The notes beneath the pieces are model-generated. The model was given only the letters and a program-made list of their open reading frames with translations, ran no database searches and was not told the DNA's origin. The position numbers were made by a program, and so were the translations under genes. This document shows positions 1-10,553 of a stretch of DNA of 64,000 nt, in pieces. Each line of letters starts with the position of its first letter. Position 1 is the stretch's first letter. The stretch is from contig JAIVFJ010000146.1 of assembly GCA_025765615.1 (NCBI GenBank), forward strand, positions 1 through 64,000, in the 5' to 3' direction. Origin of the DNA: Zopfochytrium polystomum. Its lineage: Eukaryota > Chytridiomycota > Chytridiomycetes > Chytridiales > Chytridiaceae.

Positions 1-288
1 GATGCTGACGCCAAGGCGAAGGTGTCGGCGTTTGTCGAAGACATTGGGTTCGACGTTGTCGACGTCGGCTCGTTTGCGGACACCTGGTGATCCGAGCCGA
101 ACACGCCCGTGTACGGGTGGCCGTACTTTCCAAAGCCGCCTGAGGGCTTGAGCGAGGAGGAAAAGGCAAAGTGGTTCTTTGAAGGGCATGGAGGGAGCGT
201 CCTCAGCGCTGCGGATGTGAAGGCGCTCCTGGGCAAGGCCACGAAAGATAGCCCTGTTGGTGGGGTGCTGCCAAAGTCGTTGTCGTAG
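1..288 (+). pseudogene. C-terminal part of an F420-dependent NADP oxidoreductase-like protein, with in-frame stop
   Basis: Reading from base 1 in frame 1 gives a coherent protein tail that runs to a stop at 286-288; the 5' part lies outside the window. It reads GFDVVDVGSFADTW, then a TGA stop at 88-90, then SEPNTPVYGWPYF and an acidic/lysine-rich tail. The pattern of a beta strand ending in DVG, then D-x-W, then PGTPxYG/PNTPVYG is what I know from the C-terminus of NADP oxidoreductases of the coenzyme-F420-dependent superfamily, which often have Arg after the Trp. The TGA could be a C-to-T change of CGA. The frame stays open and protein-like for 65 codons after it, so the stop is recent, a sequence error, or read through. 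No intron boundary that would remove it is evident. Family assignment is moderate. Confidence 0.5.
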
Positions 289-760
289 TTGTGGAAACGA
301 GTGGGCCGAAAGAAATACATTACTATGTGTGACACAAGTACTTTCGCGGTATGTCGGGAGCACCGTGGAGCGCTTTTCGTTCCAAAGGGCCAAACGCCCA
401 GGAGATCCTCTTCGCCATTGAAAGGATAGCTTAACCTCATCGCGAAGTCTGTGTTTGGTCGCGAAGTCTGTGTTTGGGAGGGGGCATGAACTGAAGTACA
501 GATTTCTCAACTGAAGGCAACGATGGCGCTCGACCCGTACGGCGTCCGCGCCGCCGTCTGCAGCAACCTGTCCCCATCGACCGCTTCCGCCTCGCGACCC
601 TGCTGCGCCTCGACCGCATGGCGAGGACGGCAACGTTGCCGGCGCCCCTGGCGGCGACGAGGGGCGGCGGAGAGGCGGAGAGGTTTAGGTTTGGGGAAGT
701 GGCCAGCCAGATAGACAGACAACTAGGTTGAACGAATCAATCAATATGAATGCACCAGGA
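289..760. other. Intergenic; 19-base tandem duplication at 440-477
   Basis: No convincing gene is seen. A 19-base unit beginning TCGCGAAGTC occurs twice head to tail at 440-458 and 459-477. The open frames here are short and arginine-rich in both directions, as expected from GC-rich DNA. Confidence 0.5.
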
Positions 761-1110
761 TACCACATATGTGCTGTGAACGTCTGGGTGCTCCAGTGGT
801 GGCGCGATATCGCCGGCGATGTACGCACATCGAGGCCATGGCGGCCGCCAGCGAAGCCGGGCACGTTCCGGTCCTGCAGCAGTAGACCGACGGCGGATTC
901 TGCGGCGGCGGCCGACGACGACCGCCGCCGCCGGCCCGAGCACGCCCGCAACGCCGTGCACGCCGCCTGCAGGAATGGGCACACGCGCGTCCTCCGCTGG
1001 CGGCGCGACAACTGGCCGCCGCCGCTGCGGGTGTCAAAGGAGGTGGTGGACGCGGCAAGCATTGGAGGGCACGAACGAGATGTCGGGTGGGTTCCGATTT
1101 GGAGTGCATC
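760..1110 (+). pseudogene. Degenerate ankyrin-repeat gene fragment
   Basis: Short stretches in two frames resemble the variant ankyrin repeats abundant in chytrid-type fungi. One frame has VLQWWRD near 787-807, and further on NAVHAACRNGHTRVLRWRRD and VVDAASIGGHE. A shifted frame across 830-880 has AMAAASEAGHVPVLQ before a stop. The A-x-x-G-H-x-x-V-L-x-W spacing recurs three times about 30 codons apart, which is the repeat length of ankyrin repeats. No start, splice sites or continuous frame support a working gene. I infer a relic; the motif match is direct, the family assignment is from memory of such repeats. Confidence 0.5.
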
Positions 1111-1991
1111 GAGGATGCGATCGCCTTTCGAGCCGGGGAGGCGGCTGAACAGGGGTCTCGCATTTTTTTTTTTTTTTTTCGATTTTGAACTTGGGCGCTG
1201 TAGTTAAAGGGGGTGTGGAGGCAAGAAAGAAGTATATTGAGTATTCAACTGCCGAGTTGCTCTTTTCAAGGCGGTCATCCAAATGACTGGAATGATCCGT
1301 GACAACTGACAGGCACAAAAAAGAAAAAGCAATAAAAGCTGATGTCGCGAAGGACTCCCGCACCCAACCAAACACAAATTCCTTCCCCTCAAAACACCCA
1401 CCGCCTCAGTCTGGCGACCCACCCCTCCCCCTCCGTCCTCTCCTCCTCGCCTCCGTCCTCCCTCCGCCGTTTCGGCGAACCGACAGGCTGGAGCGGGTGG
1501 CGCCCGTCGCCGTCGACCCAAATGCCGCCGCCGCCGCTCCCAGCGTTCTTCTTTGCGGTGGAGGTGGTGGCCGACGCAGACGAGGAGGTGGACGTTGCCG
1601 ACGACGTGGAACGGCTCGCCGCCGACGACGACGTGGAGGAGCCGCTGGTGGTTGTGGTCGCGGAAGCGGAAGCGGAGGCGGTGGCGGTGGCGGTCGTTGT
1701 TGTTGCTGTTGAGTTCAAGCGCGAAGAAGTGGTATTAGGAAATCGCAATGCCTCTGTCTTGCAATGGGTGGCCACTTACCGGTTTGTTTTATAAAGTTGG
1801 CGGGGGGTCGGAGGGCTGTTGGGCGACGAAGGATGGCGGAATCGCGGGTTGATAAAGAGCGCGTAAGCGACCATCTCATTGCTGACGCCCTCTCCCTCAC
1901 ATTCGGTCTGTAATGCACTCACACGCACACGCACACACACGCAAACGCACGCACACAGTCACACAGACACAGTCACACACATACGCCCTTC
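1111..1991. other. Low-complexity intergenic DNA with CA-rich microsatellite
   Basis: Contains a T-run (1166-1180), GC-rich trinucleotide-like DNA coding only repetitive R, T/S or V/E strings (1500-1710), and a CA-rich tract at about 1915-1982. No gene is supported. The open frames on both strands are compositional. Confidence 0.6.
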
Positions 1992-2666
1992 TCACCTTGC
2001 GGACGCCTCGCGAATTGCCTGATACGCATTGCAGGGTTTCCCAAGCAGCGCGTCGATCGGCCCAGGGTCGGTGCAAGCGCACTTCTTGTCGAAGTCGTTC
2101 GCCGTGATGTTGGACCACGGGTTCCCAGGGTATCCCTGGTAGTAGCAGTTCTGGCAGACCTTCCACGCGTTCCTAATGTCAATGTGCTCTGGGCTCCTGA
2201 CGGTCCAAGCGTCCTGTGCGTTGCCGCAGACGCACTGGGCGAGGAGGCTCTTGACCTGGGCGGCGGAGGGCGGGTTGGAGGGCTGCATGCGGAGGAGGGT
2301 GGCGTTGCAGTACATGAAGACGGTGTTGATGAGGGCGCCGGGGCCGGTGCAGAGGTTGAGGAGGCACCAGTCGGTGTTGTTTGCGTCCATGGCGTGGTAC
2401 AGGTCGTCGGCGGACTTGTCGTCGAGGTGGGTGGCGACAGGGGACGGGGCGGCGCGGGTGGGGCCGGGGACGGCGAAGGTGCCGACATCGGTGTTGGGCG
2501 CGGCAAAGTCGGCGGCGACGGGCGGGGTGGTGGTTGTGGAGGAGAGGAGGAAGAGGAGGAGGGAGGCGAGGAGGAGGGCGGTGAGCGGGAAGGTTGCTGA
2601 TGGTGCTGCGGCGATCTGGGAGCGATCGGCGCGGCCGTCGCCGCTCCTGTACTTCCTAGCCATCAT
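1992..2666 (-). CDS. Secreted cysteine-rich protein, unknown function
   Basis: A single open frame of 224 residues starting at the MMARKY methionine (2666). An earlier in-frame ATG exists at 2939, but the extra 91 residues are low-complexity, encoded by the ATGG repeats, so the later start is preferred. Residues about 20-45 form a hydrophobic signal or anchor segment (LTALLLASLLLFLL). The rest is a compact domain rich in Cys, with CLLNLC, CVCG, CQNCYYQGYPGNPW and CACT. I do not recognise the family; paired cysteines and the leader point to an extracellular or cell-surface protein. The stop TGA overlaps a sequence that could serve as a 5' splice site (AAG/GTGAGA), so a further 3' exon cannot be excluded. 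Confidence 0.65.
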   Translation of the reverse strand: MMARKYRSGDGRADRSQIAAAPSATFPLTALLLASLLLFLLSSTTTTPPVAADFAAPNTDVGTFAVPGPTRAAPSPVATHLDDKSADDLYHAMDANNTDWCLLNLCTGPGALINTVFMYCNATLLRMQPSNPPSAAQVKSLLAQCVCGNAQDAWTVRSPEHIDIRNAWKVCQNCYYQGYPGNPWSNITANDFDKKCACTDPGPIDALLGKPCNAYQAIREASAR

Positions 2667-2693
2667 GGGCTCTGGTGCAGCTACTGCGATGGA

Positions 2694-2830
2694 TTGATGG
2701 ATGGATGGGTTGATGGATGGATGGGTTGATGGATGGATAGATGGATAGATGGTGGGGAGGCGCAACGAATGCCTGTCGAGTGTCGGGGTTTCGTCGTCGT
2801 CGTCGTCCTCGTCGTCGTCGCGGGTGGCTC
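2694..2830. repeat. GGAT/TGGATGG tetranucleotide array and CGT array
   Basis: Imperfect tandem GATGGATGGATGGGTTGATG units run over 2694-2752, followed by a CGT-rich stretch at about 2790-2825. These lie just upstream of the start of the cysteine-rich secreted protein gene, in its likely 5' leader. Confidence 0.8.
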
Positions 2831-3306
2831 GTGGTGTTTGGCGGTGTGTGTGTGCTGAGCTCCCAAAACTTAATGAATGACCGGCGTCGCACGATGCCGT
2901 GCAGCGTGTTCTCAGCCTCCGGGTGGCTGTGCCGATCAATGCGAAGAAGAAGTGGAGACCGACTTGTCATTGACAAGGAAGGGCGAGAAAGCGCCACACA
3001 CAAATCGCAAGGACAATGGTGAACCGTAAAATCGGTCTTCAAAGTTGTCACACGGCATTCGTCAGTCGTCGGAAATTACATATCAACAACAAGCGGCGGT
3101 ATGAAGGAGCCGGACTGAGGACCACTTCGAGGAAGAAAAATGGGACCGAAAAAGAAAAAGAGAGACGGAGAGAGAGAACTATGCATCACATCTTTGCAAC
3201 CTCGTACAGCTGAGACTGACCGATTGTGGAAGTTGGTGGAGGGAGGGACAGGGGAGGAGAGGTAGGAGTGTGTTCGAAAACGCGTGAGGTATTAAGCTTT
3301 CCCCGC
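2831..3306. other. Intergenic, no gene recognised
   Basis: Unique-looking DNA with purine-rich stretches (3130-3180). No supported gene. It holds the region downstream of secreted precursor A and the distal promoter of the cysteine-rich secreted gene. Confidence 0.4.
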
Positions 3307-4726
3307 TCAGCCTTGCTCGGCGACGCTGTTGTACAAATCTTGACCCTGCTGGATCTTGTCCGATACCTCGTCGTACTTGTTGGATAGCTTCTCGTACTGC
3401 TTGTACGCTTTTTTGGCCTTTTTCACGTACTTGCTGGCGTTGCGGAGGGCTGTCGCGTTCAAGAGGGGATTTCGGTTAGGGGGGAACGGTGGGGTAGCGG
3501 GAGTTCATCGAGAATTTGGGGACTCACATTTAGCGCCTTGTACGAGAACAACAAAAATAAAATATGACCGATTGAAATGCAAATGTTAGCGACAGTGCGT
3601 GACGAAAGGATCGCTCCACTTTTAGTCATTTTTCGAACTGCACCTTTCATTGCCTTCGCCGCCTTCGTCGCCATCCGAAGCTGCCGGCCTGCAAGGAAGA
3701 AAGCCAAAATGGCCAAAAAGTAATAAGAAATCTCAGTTAAACTGGAAAGTTCGGTCTGCCCTTAACCCCCAGCTCCCCGCACTCCCTACCGCCCGGCACC
3801 ACGTTGAGAGCGCCCTCCATCATCTCGCCTTTCGCGCTGTTAAAAATATCTGGAAAAAAAATCGTACACATCAACGGTTCAACGGGCGAAAAAAAATAAA
3901 AATAAAAATAAAAATAAAAATAAACCTTTGGCAGACTCGTGCCGCGCGATCCCCCTGCTGATCGCCATGCCGGTCTTGGCCAACGCTTTTCCCGCGTAGT
4001 ACGCGCGCCCCACTGGAGGATGGGTCGGTTTGCGTGAGTGGACAGACTAAAACAAAAAGGAGACGAAAAGGTAATGGGCAAACCTGGAGTTTGTCCAGCC
4101 ACCATTGCCGCGATCTTGCCGGCCTGCGAGAGGTGGAGAGGGTTTGGGGGAGATGGAGGAGGTCATCCTCGACGTTTTTTCTTCCTTTCGTGAATCTTAC
4201 CGGTCCAAGCTTGTTCTGGGCGGCCTGAGCTTTGTCGTACGCCTTGTTTGCCGCCTGGCGAAACTCAAGTTAGAACAATGTCTGAATGCGCCCGAACACC
4301 TGAGATCCGGGGGAGGCCAAGGGGGGTTGTCGACGGCGAGTTGCCCGATCGCTACGCCTTTGAGAGACGCTACACAAAAATAACAGAAAATACTCGCCGA
4401 CTAACGCCCCAACTCACATTCTTGGCTTTGTTTGCAATTTTTTTGAAGAACCCACGTCTCTGCAGCGCCGGCGGCGCCGGCGGCGCCTCGTTGTGGGCTC
4501 GCACGGGGAGCGCGATTACACGGGCTTGATGCGGGGTGTCGACCGCCAGGAAGAGCGTGGCGACGAGGAGGACGACGAGGGCGAAAAAGATCTTGACGGT
4601 GGGGAGGGTACAGCGGGGCGCCGGCTGCACGGCGGCTGCGGCCTCGGCGGGGGGCGGGCGGTTGAGGTGGTGGCGGTGGTGGTAATCGTAGTGACCTCGC
4701 GGTCGTGTCTGTACCATCATAGGCAT
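3307..4726 (-). CDS. Secreted lysine-rich precursor A (paralogue of 9147-10553), seven exons
   Basis: Exons on the minus strand: 4726-4418, 4254-4201, 4123-4084, 4012-3926, 3849-3790, 3688-3644, 3449-3307. All junctions are GT...AG, phases close, and the product is 245 residues. Residues about 40-65 form one hydrophobic segment (signal or anchor). A QRR/G site at the end of exon 1 is a classical Kex2 (dibasic) processing site and would release a chain beginning GFFKKIANKAKN. The remainder is a series of short Ala/Gly/Lys-rich helices (GRAYYAGKALAKTG, GALNVVPG) and a Lys/Tyr-rich C-terminal helix. Paralogue B has the same exon sizes and phases, which strongly supports this model. Function is unknown. 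The released N-terminus looks like a cationic amphipathic helix of the antimicrobial or membrane-active type, which is inference from composition only. The 5' part may start at a nearby downstream ATG (4720 or 4717). Confidence 0.8.
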
Positions 4727-5490
4727 GGGTCGGGGTTGGGGTTGAGGGTCGGGCAGATGGGTGGAGTGCTTGTTTTGTGTTCTTATTTTTGAATCTCCGC
4801 CGCTTTATTATTGGTGGGGCCGTTGTCGGGGAAAGACACAGACACTCTCTTGGGCGCAAAATCCAGTCAAGGCCCTCCACCCACCTTCCCCTCCACCAAC
4901 ATTCAGCCCCAACTCGCACCAGCCCCCGACGTGCATCAAAACTAGCTAGCGATGGGATGAGGGCTACTGGTCAATCTTCATATGGACGGGGCGGGCGGGC
5001 GCAAACCGGACGACCAGTACGCAGTGTAGAGGCGCACACATTTTATTTTATTTTATTTTTATATTTTATATGGTTCCGGCCCCGAAGGGCCGACAGGAAG
5101 AGAAAGCGCCATCAACAGTGAACCGTTATAGACTACGTCCAGGTATCACCTCAGCAAACCCACCCCATGCACTACGGACTTACAGAGAGGCCCACACAAC
5201 AGCAAATAGTATCCTTCACCCAAACTCCGCAAGGGACACTCTCACGCCCCATTCTCACATTGGCGGACACAAAGAATTAATTTGGTCAAATACGGACCTT
5301 CCAACTGCCCCAGCAACCGCCAACTCCCCGCGGCGCACCCTCATTCAACTTCCTGTGGAATGATGTATTCTCAATTTTCTGTCCATGCCTCTTCTTTTTA
5401 AGCCGTGCCGTCGCCAAACGGCATATTCAAAAAAAAAAAAAAAGTTTTCGCGGTATGACTTCTTTATTGCTCCGATTAAAGCCATAGTTT
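4727..5490. other. Intergenic, possible retroelement debris
   Basis: No gene is supported. 5041-5070 is a run of TTTTA units, followed by a hairpin-like GGCCCCGAAGGGCC (about 5077-5090). The 5110-5360 stretch is unlike the GC-rich neighbourhood and contains CCGCAAGGGAC, also seen at about 33009 in retroelement debris. This could be a repeat end, but that is weak. Confidence 0.35.
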
Positions 5491-7130
5491 TTAGGCGACC
5501 TTTCTGTCGACCGACTGAAACACGGCGGACGAGTTCAAGTTCTCATTTACTTTCAAACCTGCTACGAGCTTGCGAACGCGATCGGCGTCCGTCAGCAGGA
5601 CCATGAGCATGATGCAAGGACTGACCGAAATGAAGGGCCTAGTCGAATTTTTATTTTTTTAAATTTTTTTTTCGATGTCGGAGTGGGAACAGGAAATGTC
5701 TCGATCAGTGGCTGCGGTTGAGGACAAGCGGTGGGTTCCTACCATGCTGCAAAAATAGAAGTCGGTCACGCCGCAAACGTTGGGACAGGTGGGACACCGG
5801 CGCCATATGATTTTCAATCAGTCACACGACACAGTCGTCAGAGAGCTGCGTCATTTATAGTCGGCGTATTTAGGATCCCTCACCTTCGTATGTGGGAAAA
5901 AAGATTGCGCCTGAAACAGAGTAGTGGAAATGTCAGACCAAACGCGTTAGCCGCCTCAAAGCTTCCTACCAGCCGGTGAAGAAGAGAAACACCGCACCAG
6001 AGTAGCAGATACACCTGAAAGCAGCCTCCACGTAAAGCCAAGGCGACACTTTGACTTTGTTCAACTCTCTCATAACCGTCACGATCCGGGCTTGCGAGGT
6101 TGCAAAGAAGATCGTGTCGGTTGTGATGACATAAATAATCAAGGAAATCGACATTTTTTGCTCGATAGGGTCTGGGACTGTGCCAAAGTTAGCCTGAATT
6201 GGGGCGAAAACGCGAAATTTAGATTGATATGGGTTCGACTGATGATCCATACTCGCCATCAGGTTTTGATTGAACAAAATTGAATCTGTGGGTAATTGGA
6301 TGTTATCGATCGGTGATTTCTCGGAGAAAGTGGTGTTCACACTGACCGGCTCTGAGAAGATGTAAATCGCGTAAGAAAGCTAAACCGGCAAGCGCTTACG
6401 AAAAGCAGAAATACAAACATGTTGAGGGAGAACTCAACGAGAGTGAAGGTCCCTGCAATAATCCACAGACGTTGCTGCTTTTGCGGGCAGAGGAGAATCA
6501 AGGCCCGGTAGCTTGTGTGGTATGTGAGCGCAGAAAACTGGGTGGAGAGGTCAAGTTAATCGCACATTGAGAGGAACTGACCTCAGAAAACCTACCATGA
6601 AGGTCAACGAAACTTGCGACGGAGTAACAAAGATAGATCAGTCTCTCAAAGCAAGAATCAATGTTTACTAACAGCCAGATATGTAACCCACTTGAAATAG
6701 CAGTTTCGCGATTTCTGGAGTGGCGTAGGCAAACAGGCGTTGCTGAATCGCCGCAGAGACGCCGTACAGGAAGTAAAAACCCAGCGAAAGCCAGATGGAA
6801 CCGGAGAGGTGCCAAGTCTGCATTTTGCCGATTTGCTCCCTGAAGCAAATACCCTTGTATCACGACGGTGGAGGGGATCATCAACAGGGATAGATCACGC
6901 AAAGGAACACGCAGCGCTGGAGGCGCTTCCTGAAACAGAGGCTTACAACTGAGAGGCTGAAGAAAGCGGCAACTAGCATCTGGTTGGAAGAGCTCCTGAA
7001 AGAGGGATGGGACGCAAGCGAGTCGAATCAAACGAAGTATTGAGCGAGCGTATCATGGGGAAGTTGGAGATACACGATGCCGATCAGAGCTAGATTTGAA
7101 AGCGACTTACGCGTAGCTGGAGTGAGCCAT
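5491..7130 (-). CDS. Multi-pass membrane protein, copy 1 (serpentine-receptor-like)
   Basis: A multi-exon gene read from paralogy with 10869-12515. The start is probably ATG at 7130 (MAHSSYA, donor at 7110). Recognisable exon products include SSSNQMLVAAFFSLS (about 6985-6940), EQIGKMQTWHLSGSIWLSLG continuing to LFAYATPEIAKLLFQ (about 6840-6700), FSALTYHTSYRALILLC (about 6540-6400), SLIIYVITTDTIFFATSQ to FFTG (about 6180-5970), a 27-base exon (5910-5884), a 4-base exon (5746-5743) and the last exon 5638-5491 with ISVSPCIMLMVLLTDADRV. Six or seven hydrophobic segments suggest a serpentine membrane protein; I do not recognise the family. Compared with copy 2 there is one extra base near 5974 (ACCGGCTG versus ACGGCTG), so the frame as written does not close there. 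It sits in tandem behind secreted precursor A on the same strand. Confidence 0.65.
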
Positions 7131-7803
7131 GACTCCACGGGGCGAGTTTGGACTTATAATTATTTTTATTTTTTTTTTTTGCTGTCACTTCAGGCTCTTG
7201 ACAATTTCACGGTCGTCGACCTTTCGGAGTCTTCACATGAGACGAGCTAGCGGTGTTTAAGCTCCATGTAAGGACTGATATGATATTTGGTTGAGGTCAA
7301 CGTCCGACAGCTTCGGGAGAGTTCAAAGTGGACTGAAAGCTGCAAGAGGTCCGCAGCCGTTCCTAAATTAAGGCCGATTGCGAAGTGCGTCGCCGGCCAC
7401 CTCCCCTACTCTATCCCTGCAATCGCTCCTCTCTCGATCCCATACCCCCGAAGAGTTGAGTGCCCACCCAACCTCCTCCGTCTCTCCAAACGACCTCGCT
7501 CCCTTTGTTGGGGGCTACAGGTAATTCTTTCACTCAGACTGAATCGTGGACGGAACTCCACAATTAAAAAAAATTACCACAACGACCGACCTAGTATTCT
7601 CGCCGTCCTCACTACGGCTCATCGTTCCAATTATTCTGCGAGGTACATTCTTATAAACTGCACAAAGTCGAAAGTCCCGTTCTCGCACCCGTGCGGCCCG
7701 ACCTATCCCCATCCCCGCAATTTGTACGAGAAGGGGTCAAACGCAAAAAAAAAAAAAAAAAAAAAAAATCGGGGACGCTCAGGTGCAGCCTCGCTCTCCC
7801 TAC
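7131..7803. other. Intergenic; may hide the last exon of the EF-hand gene
   Basis: Contains a T-run (7168-7181) and a 24-base A-run (7745-7768). The EF-hand gene to the right ends at a splice donor (7803), so at least one more exon of that gene is expected here. I could not identify a fourth EF-hand or a stop with confidence. Confidence 0.4.
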
Positions 7804-8676
7804 CTGTGCAATGATGTCCTCGGCCTCGGAGCGCAGCAGCCGCTTGTCGAGCTCGCCCCACTGGCTGAGTATCGAGACGACGGTGGAGGTCGGGAGGACG
7901 CCTTCGTGGTTTCCGCTGTCGGCTGCGATGGCGTTGTTTTCGTCGTACTGGACGAAGCTGTTTTTAGGTGGGTCAGTTGTAAAGGGTAGACATAGATCGC
8001 TCTTTTAAAGAAATATCACTTTTACGTTCGGAAGGCGTGCTCGATCTCTTCAGCAGTCAGTGGGGTTTGGACTTTGCGGGACATTGCTCCAACGAAGGCT
8101 GCGGATTGCGATGAAACGGGGTTGAGCAAAAGTAAGAGGTCCTTCTCTGGAAAAACAGGATTTCATCACAGACATTTACACGCAGAGTCACACACACACA
8201 CACACACGCACCCGGTTTACCTCACATTCAAAATCGATCTCGCCAGTCCCTTGCTGATCCAGCTCCTTGACCATGGCCGCCAGCTCGGACTGTGCAAGTT
8301 TAAATCAAAAAATGCCATCCACGGTGCATCCCGCTCTCCCACCTGGGTCGCTCTGAGTCCCAGCGTCTTCATGAGCGCCTCGACCTCGTCCGACGAAATA
8401 GTCCCACCGTGATCGACGTCGACCAGCTGGAAGATCTCGATGAGCTCCTGCAGCTGGTCGACGGAGAGCCCGGTGCGGTCGATCAGGGTCGGGTCGATTT
8501 TCAGGTACGACGAGGGGGCGGGCGGTTGCGGGGCGGCCGGAGCGGGGGCCAAGGCGGCGGATGCGGGATGCGGCGGATGCGGCGGCGGGTTTTGAGACTT
8601 TGGAGGCGCGGCGTTTGGAATTGGGGGAGGCGTCGGCATCGGTGGAGGGTGCGGAGGGTTTCGATTTGGGTGGCAT
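7804..8676 (-). CDS. EF-hand calcium-binding protein (calmodulin/centrin-like), 3' end not found
   Basis: Minus-strand exons encode a calmodulin-type fold. About 8530-8345: a proline-rich leader, then DRTGLSVDQLQELIEIFQLV, with DVDHGGTISSDEVEALMKTL forming an EF-loop. About 8290-8225: SELAAMVKELDQQGTGEIDFE, a second loop. About 8093-8035: AFVGAMSRKVQTPLTAEEIEHAF. 7960-7804: VQYDENNAIAADSG to LRSEAEDIIAQ, with donor at 7803. The arrangement (EALM, DFEEF-like, EEIxxAF) is that of the calmodulin superfamily. The ATG at 8676 opens a basic MPPKSKPSAPSTDA leader in a frame one base off from the EF-hand frame. An alternative in-frame leader is proline-rich. The gene therefore either has one extra base in the leader, or a different start. 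Product probably binds Ca2+; cellular role is unknown. Confidence 0.7.
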
Positions 8677-9146
8677 TGTTGATGGGGAACTGGCGTACGG
8701 TTGCGATTCGCGAAGTGCAGGTGGTGAACTAGAGTTGGATGGAGGGTTGTGTGCACCAGTGGGCAAAGAGGTTTGTCTGGAGGGAAGAAGTTTATTGATG
8801 CCCTTTCACCGCCTAAAGTTTCCGTCGACACAGACTCATTGCGACCACGTCCTGTCGACCCCTTCAAAATATTACCCAGCGGGTATGCCTTTCAGCACAT
8901 GTCGGGTACCCTAACCCTAGTGATGAAAAGCCCCGTCTTGGACAGACAGAGTACAGACAGGCCAAGACGCATTTTTTTATTTTATTTTTACTGTTTTTTG
9001 TTTTTGCGGCCCCACACAAGACACATTGGCGGAGCTTGAAAATTCGGGATTTATCAGCCAGCCCCCGCCTTTGTCGTCCACCGTCCAACCGCCCTTCAGC
9101 GATCATCGAAAAAGACGTCTCCATCGCACACGCACCCCAACCCACG

Positions 9147-10553
9147 ATGCCTCAAACACACCCTCGTCCCCACACCGACGGCGCCATCACCCGTCGCCGC
9201 GGCCTCATCCTCACCCTCCTCCTATCTCTGGCGCTGCACTTCTTCGCGGCCACCGCGATCGCGCTGGCGCTGCCAACCAGCCCCGAGCCTCCCACCGACC
9301 CGGATCCGACCCTGCTGGCGAACGGCAACAACGTCGCGCACGTCGTCGGCGACGGTGACATGGGCGGCGGAGTGTCGTCGCAGGCGGTGGGCGGGACGCT
9401 GCGCCTCGCGGTACTCGGCTCCGGCGCGGCAGCGGCCGGTGGCAGTGGGCTGGCGGATAGCGGTGTCGGAAGGGTGTCGGGGCTGCAGAGACGTGGATGG
9501 TTTAAGAGGATGTTCAGGAAGATCAAGAGTGTGAGTTTTACGGGGTGTGGTGAGCGGGTCGCGGTGTTTCTATTTTTTTTTTGTTCCCACCCTTGCGGAT
9601 CCTTCGTCAGTCGATCGCAACCGCTCGCGGAGTTTCTTCTAACAAGACCTTTTCCAGGCCGCAAGTAAAGCGTACGGTGGGATTCAGTCCGTGCAGGGCA
9701 AACTTGGGCCGGTAAGTTACGACGGTCACTTGTCTCCTCCCTGAATTTTCTTGTTCCACCTTGTCTTACGTTCTCACTTCGGGCAGGTCGGCAAGATCGG
9801 CGGAATGATCGTGAGCCAGACGCCAAGTGCGCAATCTTACTCGTGTCTATTCTTTCGTTTCGCCGGAGGCAAATCGACTCAATGCTAAGTTGTTCCCTCC
9901 TCTCTTTCTGCACATTCTCGAACTCCAGTTGGACGAGCCTTCAACGCGGCAAAAGCCATGGTGAAGACCGGAATAACGATCGGCACAGGCATAGCACGGG
10001 GCGAGTCGTTCAAAGGTAAACGATCAAAAAACGTCTGGAATAACTGATGAGCCGCTGACCCACTTGAATCTCTTCTTGTATCAGACGTTATGAACAGTGC
10101 AAAATCCGACATGCTTGACGGGGCCCTCAATGTTGTGCCTGGCGGTAAGAGTAGCGTGAAGTGAGTCGACGTTTTGTTTGACGACTTGGTATTCGACAGG
10201 CAAGTCGATTGGCATGGCTTCAAGAGCTGCGAAAGGTTAAGAGAATTTTTCCTTCCACCTGGTGGCAGTCCGTAATATTAACACTTTCGCATTGCGTCGA
10301 TTCGGATCGATTTGCAGGAGTGAACTGTAAGGGGATTTTTACCTTCCCATGTTTGCAACGCCAATCTCCTCACAACGACGTCTTTAATGAATCCGCCTCC
10401 CTCTCTTTGAACATGCCACCAGCGCTCCGACGTGTTAGCAAAGCCATCCAGACGGCTGACAGGGCGTACAAAAAGTACGAGCAGGGCAAAAATATGTACG
10501 ACAAGTTCCAGCAGGGGCGGAAAATGTACAACAGCCTTCGAGGACGCCGCTAG
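9147..10553 (+). CDS. Secreted lysine-rich precursor B (paralogue of 3307-4726), seven exons
   Basis: Exons: 9147-9530, 9658-9711, 9787-9826, 9929-10015, 10085-10144, 10200-10235, 10423-10553. All are bounded by GT...AG, phases close, and the product is 263 residues. Exons 2, 3, 4 and 5 have exactly the same lengths as in paralogue A (54, 40, 87 and 60 bases). Residues about 15-40 are a hydrophobic signal segment (LILTLLLSLALHFFAATAIA). Exon 1 ends with LQRRGWFKRMFRKIKS: a Kex2-type RR/G cleavage site followed by a strongly cationic aromatic stretch. Downstream modules match A (VGKIGGMIVSQTP, GRAFNAAKAMVKTG, DGALNVVPG, ALRRVSKAIQTADRAYKKYE). Secreted or vacuolar processing is inferred. A membrane-active role of the released part is a guess from sequence character. 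It is transcribed toward membrane-protein copy 2. Confidence 0.85.

Noticed and set aside
8909..8920. CCCTAACCCTAG, telomere-like repeat
   Set aside because: Fewer than two full CCCTAA units; chance or a promoter telo-box at most, not an interstitial telomere.
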